A stretch of 64,000 nucleotides of DNA from Oscillospiraceae bacterium (GTDB lineage: Bacteria > Bacillota > Clostridia > Oscillospirales > UBA929). The notes under the pieces were generated by a model, which did not search any database, was not told the origin of the DNA, and saw nothing but the letters and a program-made list of their open reading frames with translations. A program made the position numbers and the translations under genes. Where the stretch lies: NCBI GenBank assembly GCA_031265355.1, contig JAISCT010000042.1:45364-109363 (forward strand), in the 5' to 3' direction. How positions within the stretch are numbered: the stretch's first letter is position 1; every line of letters starts with the position of its first letter. Of the stretch, positions 16,075 through 24,635 are shown piece by piece.

Positions 16075-17127
16075 TCAGGCGGGTAGATGTGCTTCCAGGG
16101 CGGTTAGGAGTGTTTTGTGCTCTGATTCGGTGCCGGCGGTGACGCGGAGGGTGTCTGGGGGCAGGTGGCGCACGAGGATGTTTTGCACACGCAGGGCCTC
16201 GTACAGCGCCGGGACGCGCGCGCCGGTGAGGAGCACGAAGTTTGTCTTTGTTTCGTGTACCTCAATGCCCTCGGCGTGCGCCGCGAGCACCGACAGCGCG
16301 CGATACAGAGCCTCCACCGACCGCCGGATCTCCTGCACGCACACGTCCAAATACTCCGTCTCCGCCAGCACGACGGCTCCCACCGCCTGGGCAAGAGCGC
16401 TCACGTTGAAAGGCGATTTGGCGGCGCGCAGCGCCGCCGCGAGTGGGTCGCCGCTGAGCGCGAATCCCAGCCGCGCGCCCGCCAGACCCAGCGCTTTCGA
16501 ACAGGTTCGCAGCACGATCAGATTGTCCCGCCGCCGCGTGTGCGCCAGCACGCTCTGATCCCAGAAGTCCATGTACGCCTCGTCCACCACCACCGGGCAG
16601 TCCACCGCCTCCGCGAGCGCCAACACCTCTGCGGCCGACGCGCCGAGCCCAGTCGGGTTACAGGGATTCGAGAAGATGATGAGGTCCGCCGGCCGCGCCC
16701 GGTGAGCCGTCAGCAGCGCGTCCATGTCGGGCCGGCCGGCCGTCTTGGGCGCCGCGACGCAGTCGTGCTCATAGAGCTGCGCGTAAACACGGTACATCGA
16801 AAAATCCGGCTCGCTGACCAGTACGCGCCCGCCGCGCGGCACCAGAGCCGCCATCAACAGGGAGATCAGCTCGTCCGACCCGTTGCCGGCCACCACGCCG
16901 GAGGCGGGGACATGCATCCGTCCGGCAAAGAGCGCGCAGAGCTCCGAGGCCGCGGGGTCCGGGTACCGGTGCAGCGCGACGGATCGCACAGCCGTCGTGA
17001 TCTTCTCCCACAGCCAGCGGGGCGGCGTCAGAAAGCTCTCGTTGGCATCCAGCCGGACGGCGCCGCTGTCCGGCGCCGGCGCGGCGGCATAGGGGGTAAG
17101 GCGCGCCAATTTGTCCGGCCATCTCAT
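16075..17127 (-). CDS. hisC: histidinol-phosphate aminotransferase
   Basis: 350 residues from ATG 17127, which overlaps the hisD stop (ATGA). It is a class I/II PLP aminotransferase: LDANESFL near the start, GNGSDELISLL, FSNPCNPTG, VVDEAYMDFW and the Schiff-base Lys in LRTCSKALGLAGARLGFAL. The C-terminal Arg region ends RVTAGTESEHKTLLTALEAH. It performs step 7 of the pathway. A longer upstream frame exists but overlaps hisD and lacks homology. Confidence 0.95.
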   Translation of the reverse strand: MRWPDKLARLTPYAAAPAPDSGAVRLDANESFLTPPRWLWEKITTAVRSVALHRYPDPAASELCALFAGRMHVPASGVVAGNGSDELISLLMAALVPRGGRVLVSEPDFSMYRVYAQLYEHDCVAAPKTAGRPDMDALLTAHRARPADLIIFSNPCNPTGLGASAAEVLALAEAVDCPVVVDEAYMDFWDQSVLAHTRRRDNLIVLRTCSKALGLAGARLGFALSGDPLAAALRAAKSPFNVSALAQAVGAVVLAETEYLDVCVQEIRRSVEALYRALSVLAAHAEGIEVHETKTNFVLLTGARVPALYEALRVQNILVRHLPPDTLRVTAGTESEHKTLLTALEAHLPA

Positions 17128-18431
17128 GTCTCCGCCCCCTCCCAAGCCGTGCGTTCGGCCGCGAAACGCATCCGCGCGGAGGCGGCATGCCCGTGCAGCC
17201 CCTCGGTGAGCGCCAGCGTCTCCACATCCCGCCACAGCGGAGTCAAGGCAGCCCTATCAAATTCGATCACGCTGGTCTTCTTCAAAAAAGCGTCCACCGA
17301 CAGCGGTGAAAAGAACCGCGCCGTGCCGGAGGTGGGCAGTACGTGGCAGGGCCCGGCCATGTAGTCGCCCAACGCCTCGGGACTGTACGGGCCGAGAAAG
17401 ACGGCGCCCGCGTTGTGGAGCTTCGGCAGCAGCGCACGCGGGCGCCGCGTCAAGAGTTCCAGGTGCTCCGGCGCGATCTGGTCGGCCAGCCGGCAGGCCT
17501 CGTCCCAGTCTTCACAGATGATGCCGGCCCCAAAATCCCGCAGGGCCGTCTCCGCCACGGACCGCCGGGGCAGCGCGGCCAACTGCGCCGCGCACGCCGC
17601 CCGCACAGCCTTGGCCACCGCCTCGTCGGTGGTCACCAGCACGGCGGAGGCCATCTCGTCGTGTTCGGCTTGAGAAAGCATGTCCGCCGCCGCAAAGGCC
17701 GGATCGGCGCTGTCGTCGGCCATCACGAGCACCTCCGAGGGGCCGGCCACCATGTCGATGTCGATAACGCCGTAGAGCTGGCGCTTGGCCTCGGCCACAT
17801 AGGCGTTGCCCGGCCCGACGATCTTGTCGACCGGCGGGATGGGCCCTACGCCCAGCGCCAGCGCCGCGACGGCCTGCGCGCCGCCGACCGCAAACACCCT
17901 GTCCACGCCAGCCAGCGCCGCCGCCGCCAACACCGCCGGGCTGAGATGCTCCGTGGGCGGCGTGACCATAATGAGCTCCTCCACCCCCGCCACCTTGGCG
18001 GGGATCGCGTTCATCAGCACGCTGGACGGGTAGGCCGCTTTGCCGCCCGGTACATAGAGCCCGACGCGGGTCAGGCCTCGTACACGCACGCCCACCCGGC
18101 CCCCGCCCGGGGCGTCCCATTCGTCGGAGTAGACGAGCAGCCTCTCCTGATAAACTCGGATGTTTTCAGCGGCCCGCAGGAGCGCCCCCGTCACATCGGC
18201 CGGGCAGCGCGCGGCGGCCGCCTCCCACTCCGCACGCGGGATCTCCCTCGGCGCGCTGCCGTCCAGCACCTGTGAGTATCGGCATACGGCGTCCCAGCCC
18301 CCGGTGCGCACCTCGTCAATCAACGCGGACACCGCCGCGCGCACCGCCGCGTCGCTGCCGCGCCGCCGCGCGGCCTGCGCGGCCAAAAGCGCTCCGGCCT
18401 CGCCGGAGGCGGCGTGTACAATCGCAAACAT
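17124..18431 (-). CDS. hisD: histidinol dehydrogenase
   Basis: 435 residues. Visible motifs: [54 protein letters not shown], the zinc-site [14 protein letters not shown], and [11 protein letters not shown]. It catalyses the last two oxidations to histidine. The start at ATG 18431 shares one base with the hisG stop (TGATG), and the end overlaps hisC by four bases. The gene is therefore tightly coupled on both sides. Confidence 0.96.
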   Translation of the reverse strand: MFAIVHAASGEAGALLAAQAARRRGSDAAVRAAVSALIDEVRTGGWDAVCRYSQVLDGSAPREIPRAEWEAAAARCPADVTGALLRAAENIRVYQERLLVYSDEWDAPGGGRVGVRVRGLTRVGLYVPGGKAAYPSSVLMNAIPAKVAGVEELIMVTPPTEHLSPAVLAAAALAGVDRVFAVGGAQAVAALALGVGPIPPVDKIVGPGNAYVAEAKRQLYGVIDIDMVAGPSEVLVMADDSADPAFAAADMLSQAEHDEMASAVLVTTDEAVAKAVRAACAAQLAALPRRSVAETALRDFGAGIICEDWDEACRLADQIAPEHLELLTRRPRALLPKLHNAGAVFLGPYSPEALGDYMAGPCHVLPTSGTARFFSPLSVDAFLKKTSVIEFDRAALTPLWRDVETLALTEGLHGHAASARMRFAAERTAWEGAET

Positions 18432-19069
18432 CAGCTTTCCTCCAATCCCGCGCGGCACAGCGCCACAAACGCCTGCACCGGCGCCCGTTTCATCTTCATG
18501 GCCGCCAGGTTCACAATGAGGCGCGCGCTGACGGGACAGACGTCCGCAACAGGCACCAGCCCGTTGGCCCGGAGCGTGGCGCCTGTCTCCACAATGTCCA
18601 CGATGGCATCGGCCAGCCCCAGCAGCGGGGCGAGCTCCACCGAGCCCTCGATCCGGATGATCTCCACGTCCAGCCCCCGCGCCGCAAACCAGTCGCCGGC
18701 CACGTTTGGATACTTCGAGGCCACACGCCGGTGCCGGTAGGTGCCAAAGAAATCTTCCCCCTCGCGCACCGCCAACGCAAACCGACACGCGCCGAACCGC
18801 AGATCCAACACTTCATAGAAGGACTGCCCGCACTCAAGGATCGTATCCTTCCCCACGACGCCGAGGTCGCACACGCCGTGCTCCACATAGGTGATGACGT
18901 CCGGCGCTTTGGCCAGCACCACCTCCACCCCGGCGTCCGGCAGCGGATGGATCAGCCGCCGGCCCTTGTCCTCCAGCGGCGCCGTGTCGACGCCCGCGCG
19001 CCGCAGCAGGCCAAGCAGCTTTGTCTCCAGCCGGCCCTTGGTCAGCGCCAGCCGCAGCAGTTCCTTCAC
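18431..19069 (-). CDS. hisG: ATP phosphoribosyltransferase, short form
   Basis: 212 residues from GTG 19069, which overlaps the hisZ stop (GTGA). Short-form HisG lacks the C-terminal regulatory domain and needs HisZ. Motifs: LRLALTKGRLE, YVEHGVCDLGVVGKD and the PRPP loop DAIVDIVETGATLRANGL. It is the committed step of histidine synthesis, ATP + PRPP to PR-ATP, feedback-inhibited by histidine in complex with HisZ. Confidence 0.95.
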   Translation of the reverse strand: MKELLRLALTKGRLETKLLGLLRRAGVDTAPLEDKGRRLIHPLPDAGVEVVLAKAPDVITYVEHGVCDLGVVGKDTILECGQSFYEVLDLRFGACRFALAVREGEDFFGTYRHRRVASKYPNVAGDWFAARGLDVEIIRIEGSVELAPLLGLADAIVDIVETGATLRANGLVPVADVCPVSARLIVNLAAMKMKRAPVQAFVALCRAGLEES

Positions 19070-20286
19070 ACCGTCACCTCCCCCGCCGGCCTTCCCGGCG
19101 CCTCGGACACCGGTATCTCTACCCCATCCCGTTCCAAGTCCACCACGGCGGCGATGTCTCGGCTGCGCGCCAGGGCCAGGCTCTCGGCCAGCGTAGCACA
19201 AGGGGAAAGCTCATAGGCGCCCTGCTCCGAAAGCGCCACCACGCCGAGCGCCTCCCGCAGCCGCGCCGGCGGAAAATGCAAAAGCCGCCGTGCCCGCCGC
19301 GGCGCCGGGGGCGGCTCCTGCACGCGGGCGCACAGCGCGTCGACGTCCAACACAAACCCCGCGCCCGGCGCCGCGCGCCCCAGCGCGCCCATCAGGTGGT
19401 CGTAGCGCCCGCCCGTCAGCACGGCGCGCCCCGCCCCGGAGACATAGCCCCGAAAGACGAGGCCCGTATAATATTCGAGCTGGTGCACAAGGCCGAAGTC
19501 GAGCTGGAGATGACGGCCGAACCCCGCGCCCGCCAGCGCTGTATACAGGTTTCGCAGGTAGCCTAGCGCTTCGTCAGCCTCCGCCACGCCGAGCGAACCC
19601 GTCTCCTCAAAGAGTTCCGCTCCGCCGAAGAGGTGACACAAGCGCAAAATGGCCTCGCAGGCCGGGCGATTTGCAAAGGTCTTCAGCTTATCGCCCAGAG
19701 AGGCAAAGTTTTTTCTTTCGATGAGCGCGCGCAGCTCCTCCACCGCGCCGGGCGGCGCTTGCAGCGCGCGGAACAGCCCGCGAAACAGCGCCGCGTGGCT
19801 GAGCTCGACGCGGTATTCCCCGGCACCCAGCTCCGAGAGCGCCTCGGCCGCCAGCGACAGCACCTCAAGATCAGCCTTCAGTCCGCCCGCGCCGATGAAC
19901 TCTACGCCTGCCTGCCGCGTCTCCAACCGCCGTCCGCGGTGGACGGCGCCGTCGCGATACACGTCCTGGAGGTAATAGAGCCGGACGGGCATCGGCTCGC
20001 CGCCCAGCCGGGCCGCCACCACCCGAGCCACCGGTGTCGTCGAATCGGGCCGCATGGCCAGCACGCGCCCGTCCCGGTCGATCAGCTTGACCATCGACTC
20101 GGGTGGCATCGGCTGCCCGGTGCGCGTAAAGAGCTCAAAGAGTTCGACGACCGGCGTCATCACCTCGCGATACCCATAGCGCGCGAAGAGCGCGCCCGCG
20201 CGCGCCTCCATCTCCCGGCGCCGCCCGCAGGCGTCAAACAGATAGTCCTGAGCCCCCGCCGGCGTCCCCACCAGACTTCTCGCCAT
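19066..20286 (-). CDS. hisZ: ATP phosphoribosyltransferase regulatory subunit
   Basis: About 406 residues. A HisRS-like class II fold without tRNA-charging residues: motif 1 region EVMTPVVELFELF, motif 2 MRPDSTTPVARVVAARL, YYLQDVYRDG, and a C-terminal region from 300 onward that is Pro/Arg rich and degenerate. It partners the short HisG. ATG 20286 has AGGGGG at good spacing; ATG 20292 two codons upstream is possible but too close to the ribosome site. First gene of the operon, behind a strong promoter. Confidence 0.93.
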   Translation of the reverse strand: MARSLVGTPAGAQDYLFDACGRRREMEARAGALFARYGYREVMTPVVELFELFTRTGQPMPPESMVKLIDRDGRVLAMRPDSTTPVARVVAARLGGEPMPVRLYYLQDVYRDGAVHRGRRLETRQAGVEFIGAGGLKADLEVLSLAAEALSELGAGEYRVELSHAALFRGLFRALQAPPGAVEELRALIERKNFASLGDKLKTFANRPACEAILRLCHLFGGAELFEETGSLGVAEADEALGYLRNLYTALAGAGFGRHLQLDFGLVHQLEYYTGLVFRGYVSGAGRAVLTGGRYDHLMGALGRAAPGAGFVLDVDALCARVQEPPPAPRRARRLLHFPPARLREALGVVALSEQGAYELSPCATLAESLALARSRDIAAVVDLERDGVEIPVSEAPGRPAGEVTV

Positions 20287-20362
20287 GCCCATTCCCCCTC
20301 GTCTGCGCGTCTGGACCCTGTCCGAATCGCGCTCGGATTCTTTATCACTTTAAAGTACTACC

Positions 20363-20391
20363 ATGATAGCATAACAGAGTGCCGCTGTCAA
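20363..20391 (-). promoter_or_regulatory. promoter of the his operon
   Basis: Minus strand TTGACA (20386-20391), 17-base spacer, TATCAT (20363-20368). The leader of about 75 bases is too short for a T-box and shows no His-codon leader peptide. Confidence 0.8.
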
Positions 20392-20411
20392 GCGGGCGGC
20401 ATCCGCACAAA

Positions 20412-20454
20412 AAGAGGCAAAAAAAGGGTTTGCGGTCCTTGTCTCCGCAAACCC
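20412..20454 (-). terminator. rho-independent terminator of fba
   Basis: GGGTTTGCGG and CCGCAAACCC (20426-20435 / 20445-20454) form a perfect 10-bp stem. On the minus strand it is followed by T7 and further U-rich sequence, 32 bases past the fba stop. Confidence 0.92.
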
Positions 20455-20485
20455 TCCGTGTCCTTTCCGGGCCGCCGCCCCGGCC

Positions 20486-21421
20486 TCACGCCTTCCCGTT
20501 GCAGCCGAGGACGTTCTTCAACTTGCGCTGCACGAGTTCTTTGATGTTGGCGCGGGCGGGCGTCAGATACTGCCGCGGATCGAAATGGTCGGGATGCTCC
20601 GCGAAATGGCGGCGGATCGAGGCCGTCATCGCGAGACGCAGGTCGGAGTCGATGTTGATCTTACAGACGGCCATCTTGGCGGCCTGGCGCAGCATGTCCT
20701 CCGGGATACCGATGGCGTCCGGCATCTTACCGCCGTGCGCGTTGATCATCTCGACAAACTCGGGGATGACCGAAGACGCCCCGTGCAGCACGATGGGGAA
20801 GCCAGGCAGACGGCGCTGCACCTCCTCCAAAATGTCAAAGCGGAGCTGCGGCTTCTGGCCGGGTTTGAACTTGTACGCGCCGTGGCTCGTGCCGATGGCG
20901 ATGGCCAAACTGTCGACACCCGTCTTCTGGACAAATTCCTCCACTTCGGCCGGGTTTGTGTAGGAGGCGTCCTCCGCCGAGACGTTGACGGCGTCCTCGA
21001 TGCCGGCCAAACGGCCGAGCTCACCCTCGACGACCACGCCGCGCGCGTGCGCATAGTCCACAACCTGACGCGTCAGGGCGACGTTGTCTGCAAACGAGTG
21101 GTGGGAACCGTCGATCATGACGGAGGTAAAACCGCCGTCGATGCAGCTCTTGCAAATCTCAAAGGTGTCGCCGTGGTCCAGATGGACGCAGATGGGCAGG
21201 CCGGTGTCGTCCAAAGCGGCCTCGATCAGCTTCATGAGATAGGTGTGCTTGGCGTATTTGCGCGCACCGGCCGACACCTGCAGGATCAGCGGCGCCTGCT
21301 CCTCCTTGGCGGCCTCGGTAATGCCCTGGATGATCTCCATGTTGTTCACGTTGAACGCGCCAATGGCATACCCGCCCTCGTAGGCTTTTTTGAACATTTC
21401 TGTCGATGTAACAAGTGGCAT
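20486..21421 (-). CDS. fba: class II fructose-1,6-bisphosphate aldolase
   Basis: 311 residues. Zinc-dependent class II type: GAFNVNNMEIIQGI, the zinc ligands in VHLDHGDTFEICK, SVMIDGSHHSFADNV, EGELGRLAGIED and GTSHGAYKF, then VLHGASSVIPE. It catalyses the reversible FBP to GAP + DHAP step of glycolysis and gluconeogenesis. Monocistronic with its own terminator; ATG 21421 is preceded by AAAGGAGC. Confidence 0.96.
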   Translation of the reverse strand: MPLVTSTEMFKKAYEGGYAIGAFNVNNMEIIQGITEAAKEEQAPLILQVSAGARKYAKHTYLMKLIEAALDDTGLPICVHLDHGDTFEICKSCIDGGFTSVMIDGSHHSFADNVALTRQVVDYAHARGVVVEGELGRLAGIEDAVNVSAEDASYTNPAEVEEFVQKTGVDSLAIAIGTSHGAYKFKPGQKPQLRFDILEEVQRRLPGFPIVLHGASSVIPEFVEMINAHGGKMPDAIGIPEDMLRQAAKMAVCKINIDSDLRLAMTASIRRHFAEHPDHFDPRQYLTPARANIKELVQRKLKNVLGCNGKA

Positions 21422-21645
21422 GGTCTAAAGCTCCTTTCCTGTTATGTGACTCCCTGATTCGTCCGAGCCGTCCGGCTCTTCCTCTTTTTGCAGTGTACCA
21501 GCATTTTGCGGAAATTGCAAGAATTCTTTCCGCGCGGCCGAGCAAAAAGAGAAATTGCACGCACCGGACCTTGACGGGAGGCCCGGCCCTGTAATACAGT
21601 GGCATTGACCCCCGAAAAATCCGTACAAAAAGGAAGTGGCACACA

Positions 21646-22848
21646 ATGAAACCGGCATTCGCGGCGCTGCCGACGAGACAGGAACTGGAGAGTAGGATCG
21701 ACAGACTGCGTACGGCCCTCGACGCGCGGGACGATGCGTGGGACGCCGCTCTGGTCGTCGACAAGGTCAATCAATATTATCTGACGGGCACGATGCAAGA
21801 TGGGTTGTTTCTATTGAAGCGGGACGGCGCCTTCGCCTATTTCGCACGCAAAAGTTTTCAGCGCGCGCGGCAGGAGTCGCCGCTGCCCGCCATATACCCG
21901 ATGACGAGCTACCGCGAGGTGGCGCAGCACCTGGGCCCGTCGCCGATGAAGGTCTATCTTGAGAAGGAGGTCGTCACCTGCGCGATGTTTGAGCGGCTTC
22001 AAAAGCATCTTCCTCTGCGCGAAACCGCCGCTCTGGACGGGGTGATCGGCGCGGTCAGGGCCGTGAAGAGCGCCTACGAGCTCACCTGCATGGAGGCTTC
22101 CGGGCGGGCGCACGCGTACCTGCTCGAAACCGTGGCGCCTAGCCTCATGCGCGAGGGCATGAGCGAGGCGGAGCTGGCCGTGCGGCTGTACGAGGCCATG
22201 GTCGCGCTCGGCCACCACGGCGTGACGCGCTTCGCGCGGTTCCAGACCGACGTGGCCCTCGGCCAAGTGGCCTTCGGCGAGAACACGATCTACCCCTCCA
22301 ACTTTTATGGCCCCGGGGGGATGAAAGGGCTCTGCCCCGCCGCGCCCCTCCTGGGGGACAGCACCCGGCGCCTCCAAAAGGGCGACATCGTCTACCTGGA
22401 CGTCGGCTTCGGCGTACAGGGCTACCACACGGACCGGTCGCAGGCCTACTGCTTCGGGGCGGCGCCCTCAAGCGAGACGCTGCGCCTGCACCGTGCCTGC
22501 TTGGCACTCCAAAAACAGATCGCCGCGCGCCTCAAGCCGGGGGCCGTTCCGCACGAGATCTACGCCTGTGTGACCGCGGACCTCGGCGCGGACTTTCGGG
22601 AAAACTTCATGGGCGTAGGTGGCGACTGCCTCAAGTTTCTGGGGCACGGCGTCGGCCTCTATGTGGACGAGATCCCGGCGCTGGCGCCGGGCTTTCACGA
22701 ACCGCTTGCGGAGAACATGACCTTCGCCGTCGAGCCAAAGAAGAGCGTGCCGGGCGTCGGCCTGCTGGGCGGCGAGGACACTTACCTCGTCACGCCCGAC
22801 GGGGGACGCTGCCTCACGGGGGGCGAGAAGGACATTCTGATGGTATAA
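21646..22848 (+). CDS. M24-family Xaa-Pro aminopeptidase-like protein
   Basis: 400 residues. The N-terminal creatinase-like domain (1-150) is followed by a pita-bread M24 catalytic domain. All five metal ligands are recognisable: Asp in YLDVGFGVQGYHTD (two), His in FLGHGVGLYVDE, Glu in FAVEPKK and Glu in LGGEDTYLV. It probably removes N-terminal residues next to proline from peptides in the cytoplasm. It is divergent from fba and convergent with fliH, ending only 14 bases from the fliH stop with no terminator between them. Confidence 0.88.
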   Translation: MKPAFAALPTRQELESRIDRLRTALDARDDAWDAALVVDKVNQYYLTGTMQDGLFLLKRDGAFAYFARKSFQRARQESPLPAIYPMTSYREVAQHLGPSPMKVYLEKEVVTCAMFERLQKHLPLRETAALDGVIGAVRAVKSAYELTCMEASGRAHAYLLETVAPSLMREGMSEAELAVRLYEAMVALGHHGVTRFARFQTDVALGQVAFGENTIYPSNFYGPGGMKGLCPAAPLLGDSTRRLQKGDIVYLDVGFGVQGYHTDRSQAYCFGAAPSSETLRLHRACLALQKQIAARLKPGAVPHEIYACVTADLGADFRENFMGVGGDCLKFLGHGVGLYVDEIPALAPGFHEPLAENMTFAVEPKKSVPGVGLLGGEDTYLVTPDGGRCLTGGEKDILMV

Positions 22849-22862
22849 GCGCCCGCGCCCCC

Positions 22863-23597
22863 CTAGCTGTCGTCGCTTTCAAGGCCGAAATTTCGGCCGA
22901 TCTGCTCGACCTGGGCGGCGGCGCCGGCGTCGATCGCGCCGCTCTCGGTCTCGATCAGGCAGCCGCCGTACCCCACGGTGGGGTCGTTCACTACATTGGC
23001 CGTGAGGCTTCCGGTGGGCGTGTGCATCGTCACCTCCCGTGCTTTGAAGAAACGTACATATTCACTCGGATTGACCCGCAGCGTCACATGGGTCTCCGCC
23101 TTGACGCCGGCCAGCGCGGTGCGCAGCATCGACAAAAACGCGCTCTCGTTGTGGTCCAATTCGTAGCCCAGGACCTTCTTCGCGACGTCCAATGACAGCG
23201 CGAGAAGGCGCGGCTCCATCCGCTCCAGTGAGGCGGTGCGCTCCGCCTCGGCCTGTTTCAGGAGATCATCGGCGTCGGCCTGCGCGCGGGCGAGCAGACC
23301 GGACACCTCGTCCTGCGCGGCCTCCAGCCCCTTTTTAAATCCATCCTCTTGGGCGGAGGCACGCAGCGTCGAGGCGGCGTGCTCCGCCTCAATCACGAGC
23401 GCGGAGGCCTCCCGGCGGGCGTCCTGCAGGAGCAGCGTCACCTCCTCCTGCGCGGCGGCGATCAGTTCGTCGTAAGCCGTCTGTACGTCCGCCGCCGGGG
23501 CGCCGCTCTCCGGCGGCGCGTCGGCGGTCTCGGCAAAAAAAGACGACAGCGGCGTCAGGGACACCTGTGCGGCCTTGATGACCCTATACAATGACAT
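22863..23597 (-). CDS. fliH: flagellar export apparatus protein FliH
   Basis: 244 residues. The N-terminus MSLYRVIKAAQV leads into a long Ala/Glu-rich helical stator stalk (about 40-135) like the V/F-ATPase peripheral stalk. A C-terminal FliH/HrpE domain follows (LSLDVAKKVLGYEL ... VNDPTVGYGGCLIETESGAIDAG). FliH inhibits and anchors the FliI ATPase at the flagellar export gate. It overlaps fliG by 14 bases. It is the last flagellar gene here: fliI, expected next, is replaced by a convergent peptidase gene. Confidence 0.9.
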   Translation of the reverse strand: MSLYRVIKAAQVSLTPLSSFFAETADAPPESGAPAADVQTAYDELIAAAQEEVTLLLQDARREASALVIEAEHAASTLRASAQEDGFKKGLEAAQDEVSGLLARAQADADDLLKQAEAERTASLERMEPRLLALSLDVAKKVLGYELDHNESAFLSMLRTALAGVKAETHVTLRVNPSEYVRFFKAREVTMHTPTGSLTANVVNDPTVGYGGCLIETESGAIDAGAAAQVEQIGRNFGLESDDS

Positions 23598-24591
23598 CGT
23601 CCTCCGATCCGCGGGACACGATGATCTCGCCGGCGTCCTGCAACCTGCGGATGATATTGACGATCTTTTGCTGGGCCTCCTCCACGTCGCGCACGCGCAC
23701 CGGGCCCATGTATTCCATGTCCTCGCGGATCATGTCCTGCAGGCGTTTGGACATGTTTTCGAAGATCATGCGGCTGACCTCGGGCGTGGCGTTTTTGAGA
23801 GCCACGGTGAGGTCGGCGTTCTCCACTTCCTTGAGTACCCGCTGCACCGCCCGCCTGTCGAGTTTCGCGATGTCCTCAAACACAAACATCTTACGGCGGA
23901 TCTCGTCGACGAGCTCGCTGTCCTTGATCTCCAGCGCTTCCAGCACGTGGCGCTCGGTGCCGCGGTCAGCGGCGTTTAAGATGTCGACGATGGACTGAAT
24001 GCCCCCCACCACCGTGAAGTCCTCCATGCCCATCGAGGAGAGTTTTTTGTCCAGTACGCGCTCGATCTCGTGCACATATTCGGGCGAGGTCCTGTCCATC
24101 GTGGCGATGCGCGCGACCACCTCGGTCTGTTTCTCGATGGGCAGCTTCGCGAGCACGTTGGCGGACATCGCGGGGTCGAGATAGGACAGGATCAGCGCTA
24201 TCGTCTGAGGGTGCTCGTTTTGTACAAAATTCAGCAGCTGGTTCGGATCGGCCCGGCGGACAAAGTCGAACGGCCGTACCTGCAGCGACGAGGTGAGCCG
24301 GTTGATGATAGCCAGGGCCTTGTCCGGCCCGATGGCCCGCTCCAGCACCTCGCGGGCGTAGTCGATGCCACCCTCCGAGATGTAGTTTTGCGCGAGACAC
24401 TGCTCGTAAAACTCGCTGATGATCGACTCCTTGGTCTCCGAATCCACGCGGCGCACATTGGTGATGTCCAGCGTGAGCTGTTCGATCTCGTCGTCGCGCA
24501 GGTGTTTGAAGATCTTGGCGGAGTGCTCCTTCCCGAGGGCGATCAGCAAAAGGGCGGCTTTTTCTTTTCCAGAAAGTTCCAATGCCACCAT
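23584..24591 (-). CDS. fliG: flagellar motor switch protein FliG
   Basis: 335 residues, full length. FliG N domain (LSGKEKAALLLIALGKEHSAKIFKHL), the middle domain with the EHPQTIALILSYL motif that binds FliM, and the C-terminal torque domain with the charged helix EDIAKLDRRAVQRVLKEVE and GPVRVRDVEEAQQKIV. It is part of the rotor C-ring and converts stator force into rotation. It sits 44 bases after fliF. Confidence 0.97.
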   Translation of the reverse strand: MVALELSGKEKAALLLIALGKEHSAKIFKHLRDDEIEQLTLDITNVRRVDSETKESIISEFYEQCLAQNYISEGGIDYAREVLERAIGPDKALAIINRLTSSLQVRPFDFVRRADPNQLLNFVQNEHPQTIALILSYLDPAMSANVLAKLPIEKQTEVVARIATMDRTSPEYVHEIERVLDKKLSSMGMEDFTVVGGIQSIVDILNAADRGTERHVLEALEIKDSELVDEIRRKMFVFEDIAKLDRRAVQRVLKEVENADLTVALKNATPEVSRMIFENMSKRLQDMIREDMEYMGPVRVRDVEEAQQKIVNIIRRLQDAGEIIVSRGSEDDVIV

Positions 24592-24635
24592 CTACATTTT
24601 CCCTCCCCGCAGGCGTCTTTGCCCCAAATTCTCTC

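Noticed and set aside
20287..20362. T-box or His attenuator in the his leader
   Set aside because: Leader is too short and has neither a run of His codons nor a T-box core; a plain sigma-A promoter explains the site.
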